Source: Thermoactinomyces daqus
GTDB lineage: Bacteria > Bacillota > Bacilli > Thermoactinomycetales > Thermoactinomycetaceae
Direction of reading: 5' to 3'
Assembly: GCF_000763315.1 (NCBI RefSeq)
Contig: NZ_JPST01000014.1
Coordinates: 62,001 to 126,000 of the forward strand
Length of the DNA: 64,000 nucleotides
Below are positions 39,359-49,022 of this stretch, one piece after another. Both the position numbers and the translations under genes were made by a program. Below the pieces are notes generated by a model, which had not been told where the DNA came from, ran no database searches, and saw nothing but the letters and a program-made list of their open reading frames with translations. Positions within the stretch are counted from its first letter, which is position 1. Each line of letters begins with the position of its first letter.

Positions 39359-39823
39359 TTACGACTGATCCCCGGAAAACCGGGTATAAACCATCGGCGT
39401 CCCTTTATAAAGCGAGCGCTCAAAATGTTCGGATTCCTTCAGCACCTCGGGCAGGTCGGCAAACGCGACTTCGACAAAGCCGAGTTCGGAGAAAAAAGAA
39501 GTGGAAGCCCCGGCCAGCAGATAAACGTGCGTCAATCCCAGCTTTTTCGCGTAAGCGAGCAAAATCTCCATCATCTTGATCCCCACTTTGCCAATCCAGG
39601 AAGCCCTCTCCAGCACAAACGACCGAAGCAACCCGATCGAACCATGCACTTCCATGCCGACAACGCCCACCATCTGCGGGGACTCTCCCTGATCACTTGC
39701 CGTTTCCACGACAAAAAAATGGAGCAGATTACTTTCAATCCCCTTATCATTCAACCCCGCATCTTTAATCAACCGGCGAATGCGAAAAAGATCGTGTTCT
39801 CCCGCCCGGCGAATCACAAACAT
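39359..39823 (-). CDS. ywlB: GNAT-family N-acetyltransferase (YwlB-like)
   Basis: 154-residue GNAT protein. The acetyl-CoA region includes LLRSFVLERASWIGKVGIKMMEILLAYAKKLG, read in pieces around residues 70-100, with the C-terminal HVYLLAGASTSFFSELGF beta-alpha element. It lies between spoIIR and the Sua5 gene, the place of ywlB in B. subtilis. Substrate unknown. ATG after ACAGGAGGA. Confidence 0.85.
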   Translation of the reverse strand: MFVIRRAGEHDLFRIRRLIKDAGLNDKGIESNLLHFFVVETASDQGESPQMVGVVGMEVHGSIGLLRSFVLERASWIGKVGIKMMEILLAYAKKLGLTHVYLLAGASTSFFSELGFVEVAFADLPEVLKESEHFERSLYKGTPMVYTRFSGDQS

Positions 39824-39908
39824 ATCCGTTTCCTCCTGTTCCGCTTGTCCTACTATAGCGGTATGACAGGAAGCGGATTTCTAGAACCGCCGGCTGTTCA
39901 TCCCCCGC

Positions 39909-40580
39909 TCACCAATGCCACCATTTGGCCAGCTGATCCAGCAGCAAAAAACGAACCTGCAATTTTCCTTCAGCCGATGACTTTTCCCGCGCCTGCCCGT
40001 TCATTTCCACATAAACATCCTGTGCGGCAGAGGCAGACAGCGTTTGTGTGGTTTCCTTGCCGTCGATCGCATCCCCGTTGGACATGTCGATAAAACAGAG
40101 CGGCGGAAACAGGACGCACCACCAGTTGCTCCCCAGCCCTTTTCCGATGGTAATCCGCAATGCTTCATAATTTCCGGCCGGATAAATTTTGTTTCCGTAC
40201 AATTTCGTCGGGAAGGGAACCTGGCCAAAGTCGACTTTTACCGGATAGGAATAACCGTAATGATGCACCGTCTGTTCGGCAATCCGGCGCAAGAGCGGCA
40301 AACGCTCACGAATCGCCCGGCGCGCTTCTTCGATGTTTTTCGGTTTCAGCGCCCACGTCCCGATCTCCCGCACAATCGCATCGCGCACCCGGCGTTTTAA
40401 CCATTGGTCACCGACGCTGTCGCTGTTGGCCAAAATCCGCAGGCGAATCGCTTGTTTTGGGATTTCCGGAGCCGAAGGCGAAACGGCTCCCGCTTCCGGG
40501 CCGGACCCTTCAGCCACATAGGCAAAAACCCAGGCAAAAACCGCTGAAAATAACATGAAAATATGAGTCCATTTTCGCAT
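39909..40580 (-). CDS. spoIIR: stage II sporulation protein R
   Basis: Secreted forespore signal that activates the SpoIIGA protease, and so pro-sigma-E processing, in the mother cell. 223 residues with a signal peptide (about 1-24, IFMLFSAVFAWVFAYVAEG). The SpoIIR core shows IRLRILANSDSVGDQWLK, FPTKLYGNKIYPAGNYEALRI in part, and WWCVLFPPLCFID. The ribosome site AAGGAGG is nine bases from the ATG and lies inside a strong inverted repeat (see hairpin 40587-40627). It is in the conserved order prmC-spoIIR-ywlB. Confidence 0.95.
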   Translation of the reverse strand: MRKWTHIFMLFSAVFAWVFAYVAEGSGPEAGAVSPSAPEIPKQAIRLRILANSDSVGDQWLKRRVRDAIVREIGTWALKPKNIEEARRAIRERLPLLRRIAEQTVHHYGYSYPVKVDFGQVPFPTKLYGNKIYPAGNYEALRITIGKGLGSNWWCVLFPPLCFIDMSNGDAIDGKETTQTLSASAAQDVYVEMNGQAREKSSAEGKLQVRFLLLDQLAKWWHW

Positions 40581-40586
40581 CGTTCA

Positions 40587-40627
40587 TGCCCTCCTTGTTC
40601 CTATCCAAAGTATGGACAAGGAGGGCA
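40587..40627 (-). promoter_or_regulatory. hairpin sequestering the spoIIR ribosome binding site
   Basis: Twelve perfect pairs: TGCCCTCCTTGT (read on the minus strand from 40627 to 40616, with the complement at 40598-40587), inner CC/GG with a one-base bulge, and a 12-base loop. The 3' arm contains AAGGAGG of spoIIR, whose ATG follows nine bases later. No T run follows, so it is not an ordinary terminator. Confidence 0.7.
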
Positions 40628-40658
40628 CAATTTAATCTCATTTTTTCAAAAAATTCAC

Positions 40659-41528
40659 TTAGCCGCTGATGAATCCGATTACCACCCGATCCCGGCCGGC
40701 CAAGTCTTGTCTTATTTCCACCCGCTCGGCTCCGGAAATCTTTTTCACCAATCCGGCCACTTCGCCGCCCTGATCCGCGCCGATCTCAAAACAAACCAAC
40801 CGCTTGCCGCTCCACTTTCCAAATTGCTCCGTAAGAACGCGGTAAGGCTCCAATCCATCCTCACCGCCATCCAGGGCAAGGCGCGGCTCAAACGCCTGCA
40901 CCTGTTTTTCCAAAGCGGGGATCACGGCGGAAGGAATGTACGGCGGATTGGAAACGAGAACGTCAATCGTCGGCAGATCAGGAAGCAGGGGAGTCAAGTA
41001 ACTGCCGTGAATCCACGTGATTTTCTCCTTAACCCCATGGCGGTGCGCATTGTCTTTGGCAGTGGCCAACGCCTCCGATGAAAGATCAATGGCTGTCACC
41101 TGCCATTCCGGCTTTTCCAAGGCCAGGGTGATGGCGATCGCCCCGCTCCCCGTTCCCACATCGACGACATGCAGAGCCCGCTTCCCCAAGAAACGCTCCG
41201 CCTCTTCCAGTACGGTTTCCACCAATCCTTCCGTCTCGGGCCTGGGGATTAAAACCGAGGGATTTACCTGAAACAGCCGCCCGTAAAACTCTTGATCCCC
41301 GATGATATATTGCAGCGGCTCTCCGGCAGCCCGCCGGTTCAGCCAATTTTGGAACGGAGCGGTCCACTCCTCTTGCCACGGGTCGCGGAAAAGCAGAAAG
41401 AAACGGGCACGATCCACCCCAAGAAAACGCCGCAAAAGGAGTTCCGCTTCAAACTCCGGGGACTCAACCCCCGCTCCCCGCAAAAAAGAGGAAGCCCGCT
41501 GGAAGGCTTCCCGAACATTCATGCCCAT
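40659..41528 (-). CDS. prmC: peptide chain release factor N5-glutamine methyltransferase
   Basis: Methylates the glutamine of the GGQ motif of release factors; it is placed directly downstream of prfA, its substrate. 289 residues. The N-terminal helical domain is followed by the SAM motif DVGTGSGAI (123-131) and the catalytic NPPY at 194-197. ATG with AAAGGGG upstream. Confidence 0.96.
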   Translation of the reverse strand: MGMNVREAFQRASSFLRGAGVESPEFEAELLLRRFLGVDRARFFLLFRDPWQEEWTAPFQNWLNRRAAGEPLQYIIGDQEFYGRLFQVNPSVLIPRPETEGLVETVLEEAERFLGKRALHVVDVGTGSGAIAITLALEKPEWQVTAIDLSSEALATAKDNAHRHGVKEKITWIHGSYLTPLLPDLPTIDVLVSNPPYIPSAVIPALEKQVQAFEPRLALDGGEDGLEPYRVLTEQFGKWSGKRLVCFEIGADQGGEVAGLVKKISGAERVEIRQDLAGRDRVVIGFISG

Positions 41529-41565
41529 CAGTTTTTTGCCCCTTTCCCTTCACAAGGCCGGATGT

Positions 41566-42639
41566 TTAATCGACTCCCGCCTTTTCCAGGAGTGCTGTCT
41601 GTTCGTGAAGAATCAATGCATCGATAATTTCTTGCAGATCCCCATCCAGAACCAGATCCAGCTTATGAAGCGTCAGACCGATGCGGTGATCGGTCACCCG
41701 GCTTTGCGGGAAGTTATACGTACGAATCCGCTCACTGCGGTCACCGGTACCCACCGCAGATTTGCGTGCGCTCGCCAGCTTTTCCATCTCCTCTTTTTGC
41801 TTGAGGTCAAACAAGCGTGCACGCAACACCCGCAACGCTTTCTCTTTGTTGCTGTTTTGCGATTTTTCATCTTGACAGGATACCACGATTCCGGTCGGAA
41901 TATGCGTAACCCGAACGGCGGATTTTGTCGTGTTCACACTCTGTCCGCCCGGTCCGCTGGAGCAAAAAGTGTCGATGCGGAGATCTTTTTCATTGATCTC
42001 CACTTCCACTTCCTCCGCTTCCGGCAGGACAGCTACGGTCGCCGTCGAGGTATGAATCCTTCCACCCGACTCGGTTTCCGGCACCCTCTGCACGCGATGG
42101 GCCCCGCTTTCATACTTCAGCCGGCTGTATGCACCGCGCCCCTGAATGGAGAAAACCACTTCCTTGAACCCGCCAAGGCCGGTTGAACTGGCTTCCAGCA
42201 CTTCCACTTTCCAGCCCTGCCGCTCGGCATAACGCGTATACATGCGGTACAAATCGGCCGCGAACAAAGCCGCCTCATCCCCTCCGGCCGCGCCGCGAAT
42301 CTCCACAATGACGTTCTTTTCATCATTGGGGTCTTTGGGCAAAAGAAGGATGCAAATGCGCTCTTCCAATGCTTCCTTGCGCTCGGAAAGCTCCTCAATC
42401 TCCATTTTTACCAGGTCGCGCATTTCATCGTCCAGTTTTTCTTCCAGCATCGTTTTGGCGTCTTCCAGTTGTTCCACCACTTGCTTATACTCCAGATAAG
42501 CCTGATTTTGCTCTTCCAATCCGGCCTGCTCCTTGGAATATTCCCGCAGCTTTTTGGCATCGCCGATCACTTCGGGATCGCAGAGCAACTGACTCAGCTC
42601 TTCATACCGTTTGTGAATCGCCTCCAAACGATCTAACAC
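41566..42639 (-). CDS. prfA: peptide chain release factor 1
   Basis: Reads UAA and UAG stop codons. 357 residues. The P-E-T recognition tripeptide is at 187-189 ([10 protein letters not shown]), GGQ is at 231-233 ([14 protein letters not shown]), and [18 protein letters not shown] is in domain 3. GTG start shortly after GGGAGTGAG. Forms an operon with prmC. Confidence 0.97.
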   Translation of the reverse strand: MLDRLEAIHKRYEELSQLLCDPEVIGDAKKLREYSKEQAGLEEQNQAYLEYKQVVEQLEDAKTMLEEKLDDEMRDLVKMEIEELSERKEALEERICILLLPKDPNDEKNVIVEIRGAAGGDEAALFAADLYRMYTRYAERQGWKVEVLEASSTGLGGFKEVVFSIQGRGAYSRLKYESGAHRVQRVPETESGGRIHTSTATVAVLPEAEEVEVEINEKDLRIDTFCSSGPGGQSVNTTKSAVRVTHIPTGIVVSCQDEKSQNSNKEKALRVLRARLFDLKQKEEMEKLASARKSAVGTGDRSERIRTYNFPQSRVTDHRIGLTLHKLDLVLDGDLQEIIDALILHEQTALLEKAGVD

Positions 42640-42853
42640 TTTTGCTCACTCCCATTTTTCGCTGCCGGAGTTCTTCTTCCGGCTTCGGCTGACAATTTAT
42701 TTGAAGGGAAAGTCCTTTCCTCCGAACGTTTTGCTCACGTCATTTGATTTTACCACAAGATTGAAGTTCTTTGGAAGAAAGGGAGGTATTCTCCTTATAA
42801 TAATGTTATGATGGAAGAAAAACTCGACATTTCCCAGCATAAGGAGCCATCAT

Positions 42854-43882
42854 ATGACTGAGGTAATCAATAATGTGCTGAACAACCTTTATACTTTCGG
42901 CCCCATTATCGCTCTGTTTTATGTGATCAATCTCTCAGAGAAGAAACGAACCCCGCTCCAGCCGAAATCAGGCCGGGAAATCGCGCTGATCGGCTATCTC
43001 CTCATCGGATTTGGCTATGCTGCCAGCTTTTTGATCGGTTTGATGATCCATTTGCGCGGGGACTCCTATTTAGAACTGCTGGGCCAAGTCCCTTCTGGCG
43101 ACCTGATCCGGAAAATGCAACTGATCGGACTGGGCCTTTGGCTGCCGTCCCTCCTCGGCTTATTGATTTTTATCCCTGTAATGCGCCGCTGGGTCTCCCG
43201 GCTCCTTCCAATCGATGCCGATAATCGCATCCATTCCTTTTCCCTGTCCATGAGCATGCTCGTATTCATGCAAATGATCGTCACATTGGGAGTCGGGCTG
43301 GACACACTCAGCAAGACCAGCCAGCCGCAGTCGTCTTCCGGTGTTCTCGCCATGCTCTGGTCTCAGGATATCCTGCTCGCCTTTCTGGGATTGATCGGGG
43401 TGGGCTGGCTCAGCCGGCGCACGCTCAGCCAAACGCTGGACCGGCTTGGCCTGAAAAAGATCACGACCCGGGAATTGTTGATTGGACTGGCGATCGGGCT
43501 GGTGATGATGGTAATCTCCAATCTGGTGGAAAACCTCGCTTATACACAGGGATGGATGGGTGATCCCCACGTGGAGGATTTGACCAATAAGTTGCTCGGA
43601 CCGCTGTTTACGTCCATTCCCGGGATTCTGACACTCGGACTGGCAGCCGCCTTGGGGGAAGAGATCATCTTCCGCGGCGCCCTCTTGCCGCGGTTCGGCC
43701 TCGTTTATACCAGCATCCTATTCGCACTGGTTCATGCCAATTACGGCATCAGCGCGGCAACTCTGGTTGTTTTCCTATTGGCTCTCGTCCTGAGCCTGGT
43801 GCGTTACCGCTACAATACAACCGTCTGCATGATCATTCATGCCACGTACAATATCAGCCTGGGCATCCTCAGCTTAAAGTGA
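42854..43882 (+). CDS. CPBP-family intramembrane metalloprotease (Abi/CAAX type)
   Basis: 342-residue membrane protein with about eight helices. The C-terminal CPBP domain has all catalytic motifs: Glu269-Glu270 with Arg274 (GEEIIFRGALL), the FxxxH motif Phe290-His294 (FALVH), and His329-Asn333 (HATYN). Targets are unknown; relatives handle prenyl-protein processing, bacteriocin immunity or membrane-protein turnover. It is on the plus strand between prfA and tdk, an insertion into an otherwise conserved minus-strand order. AAGGAGC lies before the ATG, and a TATAAT is at about 42798. Confidence 0.85.
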   Translation: MTEVINNVLNNLYTFGPIIALFYVINLSEKKRTPLQPKSGREIALIGYLLIGFGYAASFLIGLMIHLRGDSYLELLGQVPSGDLIRKMQLIGLGLWLPSLLGLLIFIPVMRRWVSRLLPIDADNRIHSFSLSMSMLVFMQMIVTLGVGLDTLSKTSQPQSSSGVLAMLWSQDILLAFLGLIGVGWLSRRTLSQTLDRLGLKKITTRELLIGLAIGLVMMVISNLVENLAYTQGWMGDPHVEDLTNKLLGPLFTSIPGILTLGLAAALGEEIIFRGALLPRFGLVYTSILFALVHANYGISAATLVVFLLALVLSLVRYRYNTTVCMIIHATYNISLGILSLK

Positions 43883-43976
43883 ATTCAGAAGAAAAAGCTT
43901 CCCCCCTCAGTGACGATTGGAAACGCAGGGGGCAAGGATGCGCCCGGCTGCCCGGGCCTGCTGCACTTCCACAGAA

Positions 43977-44024
43977 AAAAATCTCAACCGCACTGGCTTT
44001 ATTCAGGCCCGGTTGAGATTTTTT
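43977..44024. terminator. bidirectional terminator between the CPBP gene and tdk
   Basis: AATCTCAACCG (43980-43990) pairs with CGGTTGAGATT (44010-44020). A runs and T runs flank it on both sides, so it can end transcripts of either strand. Confidence 0.88.
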
Positions 44025-44045
44025 ATGTAAGGCGGTCCACTCCGT

Positions 44046-44639
44046 TTATTGATGGGAAATCAACTCATGGCAATGGCGGCATCGCGCCTCATATTGCTCC
44101 AGCGCCCCCACCTGGATGACCGGCTCGTCATCTGCAGCCGGAAGGCCGTCGATCAAACGTTGTGTACGGCTGGCAGGAGCTCCGCATTTTACGCAAATCG
44201 CCTGCAATTTGGTCACATATTCGGCAACGGCAAGCAACACAGGCGTCGGTCCAAACGGCTTTCCGCGAAAATCCTGGTCCAGTCCGGCCAGAATCACCCT
44301 GATTCCGCGATCAGCCAATTGTTGGCAGATTTCCACAATGGCATCATCAAAGAACTGCACTTCGTCAATCGCGACGACATCGGTATTCTCCGCAAGGCAT
44401 GAGAGAATCTCTTCCGCTTTGGACACCGGCCGCGCATCGGCGATCAGACCATTGTGAGAAGCAATCGCGTCGCTATGGTAACGGTCATCAATGGCCGGCT
44501 TAAACGCCTGTACGTTTAACCGGGCGATTTTGGCACGGCGGATGCGGCGAATCAGCTCTTCGCTCTTCCCGGAAAACATTCCCCCGCAAATCACTTCAAT
44601 CCAGCCTTCCCGCTCCCTGCCAATAATTCTGTCTGTCAT
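44046..44639 (-). CDS. tdk: thymidine kinase
   Basis: Type II thymidine kinase, 197 residues. The P-loop GGMFSGKS is at 19-26, the Walker B-type [12 protein letters not shown] near 90-101, and a C-terminal zinc lasso has CVKCG and CRHC cysteine pairs. ATG after GGGAGGAAC. Located downstream of rpmE with an intrinsic terminator in its leader. Confidence 0.96.
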   Translation of the reverse strand: MTDRIIGREREGWIEVICGGMFSGKSEELIRRIRRAKIARLNVQAFKPAIDDRYHSDAIASHNGLIADARPVSKAEEILSCLAENTDVVAIDEVQFFDDAIVEICQQLADRGIRVILAGLDQDFRGKPFGPTPVLLAVAEYVTKLQAICVKCGAPASRTQRLIDGLPAADDEPVIQVGALEQYEARCRHCHELISHQ

Positions 44640-44669
44640 TGATGTTCCTCCCTATGCAGTTTTACCCGT

Positions 44670-44703
44670 AAAAAAAGCACCCAGCGTTTCAGAAACTGGA
44701 TGC
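44670..44703 (-). terminator. intrinsic terminator in the tdk leader (possible attenuator)
   Basis: Minus-strand stem GCATCCAG/CTGGGTGC (44696-44703 with 44677-44684, one G:U), then seven T (44670-44676). It lies 31 bases upstream of the tdk ATG and downstream of the separate rpmE terminator. Confidence 0.75.
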
Positions 44704-44804
44704 GATCCCGACAATCCAAACCGTAACTATTTTATCACAGAGCAAAGAAGAAAGTATGAGTACTTTTTACATTTAGCGCCAAAAGATAACAATTCACGAT
44801 AAAA

Positions 44805-44836
44805 ATAAAAGGCAAGGCCAATACGGTCGCTTGCCT
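44805..44836 (-). terminator. terminator of rpmE
   Basis: Minus-strand stem AGGCAAG/CTTGCCT (44830-44836 with 44810-44816), 13-base loop, then TTTATTTTTA. Confidence 0.78.
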
Positions 44837-44860
44837 GGAGACTCTTCAGTGTCAAACTGC

Positions 44861-45061
44861 TTATTTGAGGTTGTATTTCTTTTTGAAACGATCGACACGA
44901 CCGCCCGCATTCACTGTTTTTTGTTTGCCGGTGTAGAACGGATGGCATTCGGAACAGATGTCCACGCGCAAGTTTTCCACGGTCGATCCGGTTTCAAATG
45001 TATTTCCACACGCACAGGTGACAGTAACCAATTTGTATGCCGGATGAATTCCTGCTTTCAT
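44861..45061 (-). CDS. rpmE: 50S ribosomal protein L31, zinc-binding form
   Basis: 66 residues from the ATG at 45061 (AGAGGTGAG upstream). The zinc ligands expected of the C+ form are present: Cys16 and Cys18 (CACGNTF) and Cys36, Cys39 ([10 protein letters not shown]). The [18 protein letters not shown] tail is typical. It sits between rho and tdk, as in B. subtilis, but a LysM peptidase gene intervenes upstream. Confidence 0.97.
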   Translation of the reverse strand: MKAGIHPAYKLVTVTCACGNTFETGSTVENLRVDICSECHPFYTGKQKTVNAGGRVDRFKKKYNLK

Positions 45062-45122
45062 GATTCTCACCTCTTTTCCTGGCCTGTAAAAAACAAAATC
45101 GATCTATTCGAATCACTGGAGT

Positions 45123-45151
45123 ATTATAGCATGTTTAACAGAGCATCGCAA
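45123..45151 (-). promoter_or_regulatory. sigma-A promoter of rpmE
   Basis: -35 TTGCGA (45146-45151), 17-base spacer, -10 TATAAT (45123-45128) preceded by an extended TGC. The -35 abuts an eight-pair inverted repeat AAGGTGGC/GCCACCTT (45150-45157 with 45175-45182). Confidence 0.8.
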
Positions 45152-45333
45152 GGTGGCCGCCCATGGCAAAAGCCGCCACCTTGTCCGGCTAAACAGGAAA
45201 ATACGCCTGATCCACGGCAAAAGCGGACATCCCAGCCATCCCAGCCGGGAGGCGACGGGCGTCTGCCTGCCGGGATCCGGATCAGAATCGGTTAATAATT
45301 TTTCGGGATAATCAATATGGAATAATCAATCGA

Positions 45334-46320
45334 TTATTTCAAAACAAGGAGTGGATTGATAGCCTTGCCATTTTTGCGAACTTCAAAATGAAGATGATAA
45401 CCCGTCGCTCTTCCGGTCTGCCCCATGTATCCGAGTTGTTGCCCGGTGGAGACCTTTTCCCCCTTGCTCACCATAATACGGCTTAAATGCGCATAGTAGG
45501 TGACCCAACCACCTCCGTGATCGATGACAACCAGATTTCCGTAAGTACCGGCGTAACCTGCGCGAACGACGGTTCCTCCGAGCGCTGCATGGATTTCCGT
45601 CTGTGACTTGGCCGCATTCCAAATATCTATCCCTTTGTGCATCCGGCCATGGCGCCAGCCAAAATTGCTGGTGATTTGCCCGGTGATCGGCCACCGGAAC
45701 ACATAAGACCCCTGAAAGGGAACAACCGAGCCTTTCACCAGTTTCATTTGGTTTTTACGGTTCTCTTTCTCCACAGGGACCGGAGACGATTGTTTGGGAA
45801 TCTCCACCTTTTGCGGCACAGCCACCAATTGACCTGCATACGTCGCTTTATCCAAATCGGGATTGAGATGGAGAAGCAGCTCTTTCGTCGTTTTGTACTC
45901 CCGGGCCAACCGCTCTGCCGTATCGCCAAACTTCAGACGCACCCATTTGCGAACCAGCGGAATATTCAGCTGTTGCCCCTCTTCCAGAAAGTCGGGATTT
46001 TCCAAGCGGTTAAATCGGGCCAGATCCTCATAGGGCATTCCGAAAAAACGGCCGATCGAGGACAAGGTATCCCCATTTTTCACTTGGTATGTGAGTGGTT
46101 TTGTCTCCACTGTGGCGGCCAGGTTCCCCTCCGCTACTTGCGAAATCGGGTTTAAATACTGAATGACTGCTTCTTGCGCAATATGTTCCTGGTCGGGGTC
46201 CGCATCCATTCCAGCCAAGTGATCCTCAGCAAAAGCCGGATGCTGATCGTTTCCCACCACCCAGGAAGCGGTTGTGGAGATGGCGAGGGAAGAAGCCAAC
46301 AAGGCACGTTTGGAAGACAT
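45334..46320 (-). CDS. secreted peptidoglycan endopeptidase: two LysM domains plus M23 (LytM)
   Basis: 328 residues. An N-terminal signal region (about 5-31, LLASSLAISTTASWVV to PAFAED) precedes LysM 1 (about 78-121, VKNGDTLSSIGRFFG), a second LysM-like unit (about 125-169, KFGDTAERLAREY) and a C-terminal M23 peptidase. All M23 catalytic positions are intact: His228/Asp232 in HKGID, His278 in YYAHL, His309/His311 in HLHFEV. It should bind and cut cell-wall peptides outside the membrane. It stands between rho and rpmE, where B. subtilis has no such gene. Confidence 0.9.
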   Translation of the reverse strand: MSSKRALLASSLAISTTASWVVGNDQHPAFAEDHLAGMDADPDQEHIAQEAVIQYLNPISQVAEGNLAATVETKPLTYQVKNGDTLSSIGRFFGMPYEDLARFNRLENPDFLEEGQQLNIPLVRKWVRLKFGDTAERLAREYKTTKELLLHLNPDLDKATYAGQLVAVPQKVEIPKQSSPVPVEKENRKNQMKLVKGSVVPFQGSYVFRWPITGQITSNFGWRHGRMHKGIDIWNAAKSQTEIHAALGGTVVRAGYAGTYGNLVVIDHGGGWVTYYAHLSRIMVSKGEKVSTGQQLGYMGQTGRATGYHLHFEVRKNGKAINPLLVLK

Positions 46321-46399
46321 GTCAGCACCTCATAAAGATGAAATTTGGGTAATCAACCCGGTATCATCCTTATGCGGGAAAATTGAGTGATATGACAGT

Positions 46400-47683
46400 T
46401 CAGGAAACAGATGTGGTCGGTCGGAGAGATTTCGGTTCCAGCGAAGCGAGAAACTCTTCATTCGTTTTTGTTTTTTTGAGTTTTTTGATCAGCGCTTCCG
46501 CATATTCAGGAGAATCGTTGATCGATTTGCGCAGTTGCCAAAGCTTTTCCAATTCGCCTTTGCTAAGCAGAAGCTCTTCGCGGCGGGTACCGGAACGGCG
46601 AATGTCGATCGCCGGAAAAACTCTGCGTTCGGCCAGTTTCCGGTCAAGATGCAATTCCAGATTTCCCGTTCCTTTAAACTCCTCGTAGATCACATCGTCC
46701 ATGCGCGATCCCGTATCCACCAAAGCCGTGGCCAAAATGGTCAAGCTTCCGCCTTCTTCCACATTGCGGGCAGCACCGAAAAAGCGTTTTGGACGGTGAA
46801 GAGCCGCCGGATCAATCCCGCCGGATAAGGTGCGTCCGCTCGGAGGGATGACCAGGTTGTAAGCACGAGCCAAACGGGTGATACTGTCGAGCAGGATCAC
46901 GACATCTTTTTTGTGCTCCACCAGCCTTTGCGCCCGTTCCAGCACCAGTTCCGCCACCTTAATGTGATTTTCCGGCAATTCATCAAAAGTGGAACTGACC
47001 ACTTCCGCATCGACTGACCGCTGCATGTCGGTCACTTCTTCGGGACGTTCATCGATCAGAAGCACAAACAGTTCGATTTGGGGATAATTCTCCGTGATGC
47101 TGTTGGCAATTTCCTTTAAAAGCATCGTTTTCCCCGCTTTTGGCTGGGCTACAATCAAGCCGCGCTGTCCCAATCCGACCGGGGCGATCAAATCCATCAT
47201 CCGGGTGGAAATCCGTTCCGGAGTCGTTTCCAAGATGAGGCGCTCTTGCGGATAAAGCGGTGTGAGTGCTGCAAAATGAAGCCGTTCCGCCGCTACGTTG
47301 GGATCTTCCCCATTTACAGCTTCCACGTGGAGCAATCCGAAGTAGCGCTCATTTTCTTTGGGCGGCCTTACTTTACCGGAGACCAGGTCACCGGTCCGCA
47401 AATCGAAACGGCGAATCTGCGAGGCAGAGATGTAGATATCCTCTGAGGAAGGGAGAAAGTTAATCGGGCGCAAAAAACCGTAGCCTTCCGGCAGAACATC
47501 GAGAACGCCTTCCATAAACATCAGGCCGTCGCGTTCGGCTTTTGCTTTTAAAATGGCAAAAATCAGTTCTTTCTTTTTCATCTGCGAGTAATAAGGAATC
47601 TGATATTCTTTCGCCAGTTTGTACAAATCAACCAACCGGCGGTTTTCCAGCTCGCTCAGCGTGAGCTCCTCCATGGATTGCAT
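46400..47683 (-). CDS. rho: transcription termination factor Rho
   Basis: Hexameric RNA helicase. 427 residues. The N-terminal helical Rho-N part ([21 protein letters not shown] in pieces) is followed by the cold-shock-like RNA-binding domain ([15 protein letters not shown]) and a RecA-type ATPase with P-loop QPKAGKT near 175 and Walker [17 protein letters not shown]. Start chosen at ATG 47683; the ribosome site is weak and an ATG three codons on is possible. Confidence 0.97.
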   Translation of the reverse strand: MQSMEELTLSELENRRLVDLYKLAKEYQIPYYSQMKKKELIFAILKAKAERDGLMFMEGVLDVLPEGYGFLRPINFLPSSEDIYISASQIRRFDLRTGDLVSGKVRPPKENERYFGLLHVEAVNGEDPNVAAERLHFAALTPLYPQERLILETTPERISTRMMDLIAPVGLGQRGLIVAQPKAGKTMLLKEIANSITENYPQIELFVLLIDERPEEVTDMQRSVDAEVVSSTFDELPENHIKVAELVLERAQRLVEHKKDVVILLDSITRLARAYNLVIPPSGRTLSGGIDPAALHRPKRFFGAARNVEEGGSLTILATALVDTGSRMDDVIYEEFKGTGNLELHLDRKLAERRVFPAIDIRRSGTRREELLLSKGELEKLWQLRKSINDSPEYAEALIKKLKKTKTNEEFLASLEPKSLRPTTSVS

Positions 47684-47700
47684 CACCACTCGATTCTTGT

Positions 47701-47731
47701 AAAATAGTCCCCTCCCAAAACAGGGGGAGGG
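47701..47731 (-). terminator. terminator of glpX
   Basis: Minus-strand stem CCCTCCCC/GGGGAGGG type (47723-47731 with 47709-47716), then ACTATTTT. It lies six bases after the glpX stop, so rho must rely on its own promoter or read-through. Confidence 0.78.
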
Positions 47732-47736
47732 CTCAA

Positions 47737-48699
47737 TTATAGAATAAGATTCGGTTTTTTCTCAAGACGGTGTGTTCCTTCCATAAACCGAACCGTTCCC
47801 GTTTTGGCCCGCATGACGACAGAATGGGTTTTTGCCAGATTCCCCTGATAGCGAACCCCTTTCAAGAGTTCCCCGTCGGTCACTCCTGTGGCCGCAAAAA
47901 TCGCGTCATCTCCCTTGACAAGATCCTCCATGCGCAATACTTTATTCGGATCTTTCAATCCCATGCTGACGCACCGGTTGAACTGCTCCTCATCTTCCGG
48001 AAGCAGGCGTCCCTGGATTTCTCCTCCCAGGCATTTCAGCGCCACCGCGGCCAAAACTCCTTCCGGTGCACCGCCGGAACCAAACAAAATATCAACGCCC
48101 GTGTCGGGGAAAGCCGTATGGATCGCTGCAGCCACATCCCCGTCAGGAATCAGTTTTATCCTTGCCCCTGCTTTGCGAATCTCCTCAATCAATTTTGCAT
48201 GGCGGGGACGATCCAGCACAACCGCGACCAGATCCTCGATATCTTTTCCTGACGCTTTAGCAACCGCCTTCAAATTATCCTCCACCGGGGCGTCAATGTC
48301 CACCTTGCCCACCGCTTTGGGTCCAACCGCGATTTTATCCATGTACATATCGGGAGCATGAAGCAGACAGCCGCGATTGGCTACGGCAACCACAGAAATC
48401 GCGTTCCACAAACCTTTGGCCACGATATTGGTTCCTTCAAGCGGATCAACGGCCACGTCCACCTCCGGCAAATAACCCAGCCCCAACCGTTCCCCGATAT
48501 AAAGCATCGGCGCCTCATCCATTTCGCCTTCTCCGATCACCACGGTTCCACGCATCGGAATTGTGTCAAAAACGGTACGCATCGCTTCCGTTGCGGCACT
48601 GTCCGCCTCGTCTTTTTTGCCAAATCCCATCCAGCGAGCCGAAGCAATCGCCGCCGCTTCTGTCACGCGAACGATTTCCATCGTCAAGCTTCTTTCCAC
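47737..48699 (-). CDS. glpX: class II fructose-1,6-bisphosphatase
   Basis: Gluconeogenic phosphatase of the GlpX/YwjI family, 320 residues. The N-terminus [20 protein letters not shown] and the metal/phosphate motifs [15 protein letters not shown] and [10 protein letters not shown] are present, as is [12 protein letters not shown]. The GTG at 48699 is eight bases behind GGGAGG and gives the family's usual MERSLTME N-terminus. Neighbours rho and tal match B. subtilis, but murZ is missing. Confidence 0.96.
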   Translation of the reverse strand: MERSLTMEIVRVTEAAAIASARWMGFGKKDEADSAATEAMRTVFDTIPMRGTVVIGEGEMDEAPMLYIGERLGLGYLPEVDVAVDPLEGTNIVAKGLWNAISVVAVANRGCLLHAPDMYMDKIAVGPKAVGKVDIDAPVEDNLKAVAKASGKDIEDLVAVVLDRPRHAKLIEEIRKAGARIKLIPDGDVAAAIHTAFPDTGVDILFGSGGAPEGVLAAVALKCLGGEIQGRLLPEDEEQFNRCVSMGLKDPNKVLRMEDLVKGDDAIFAATGVTDGELLKGVRYQGNLAKTHSVVMRAKTGTVRFMEGTHRLEKKPNLIL

Positions 48700-48737
48700 T
48701 TTAACCTACCTCCCGTAGCCTTTTATACTTTCGCTTC

Positions 48738-48766
48738 ATGGTATCACATTACCAAAAATAGAGTAA
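48738..48766 (-). promoter_or_regulatory. candidate promoter of glpX
   Basis: -35 TTACTC (48761-48766), 17-base spacer, -10 TACCAT (48738-48743) on the minus strand. It overlaps the inverted repeat at 48763-48786. Confidence 0.45.
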
Positions 48767-48786
48767 CATATTTATGATTATGTTAC
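48763..48786. repeat. 8+8 inverted repeat at the glpX promoter (possible operator)
   Basis: GTAACATA (48763-48770) and TATGTTAC (48779-48786) with an eight-base spacer, covering the -35 region. The rest of the 365-base gap 48700-49064 has no gene; it holds the tal terminator. Confidence 0.5.
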
Positions 48787-49022
48787 ATCCTATTTAACCG
48801 GTGCGGGAACGGCACAGGGAAAAGTGGCATGATGAAAGCGGATCGGCCGGGACAATTTGGCAAGTGGCGGCAGTAATTACGGGTGTGGGGAAAAGCGAGA
48901 GGATTCGGTCGGGCGAAAACATCCCCCGTCAAGGTTATTTCGCCTCTGACGCCGGAAATCCTTTTCATCAGAAGGATCCCGTATAAAAATAAAAGGCCAT
49001 GTTGGAAAAAAAGGAAGGGGAA

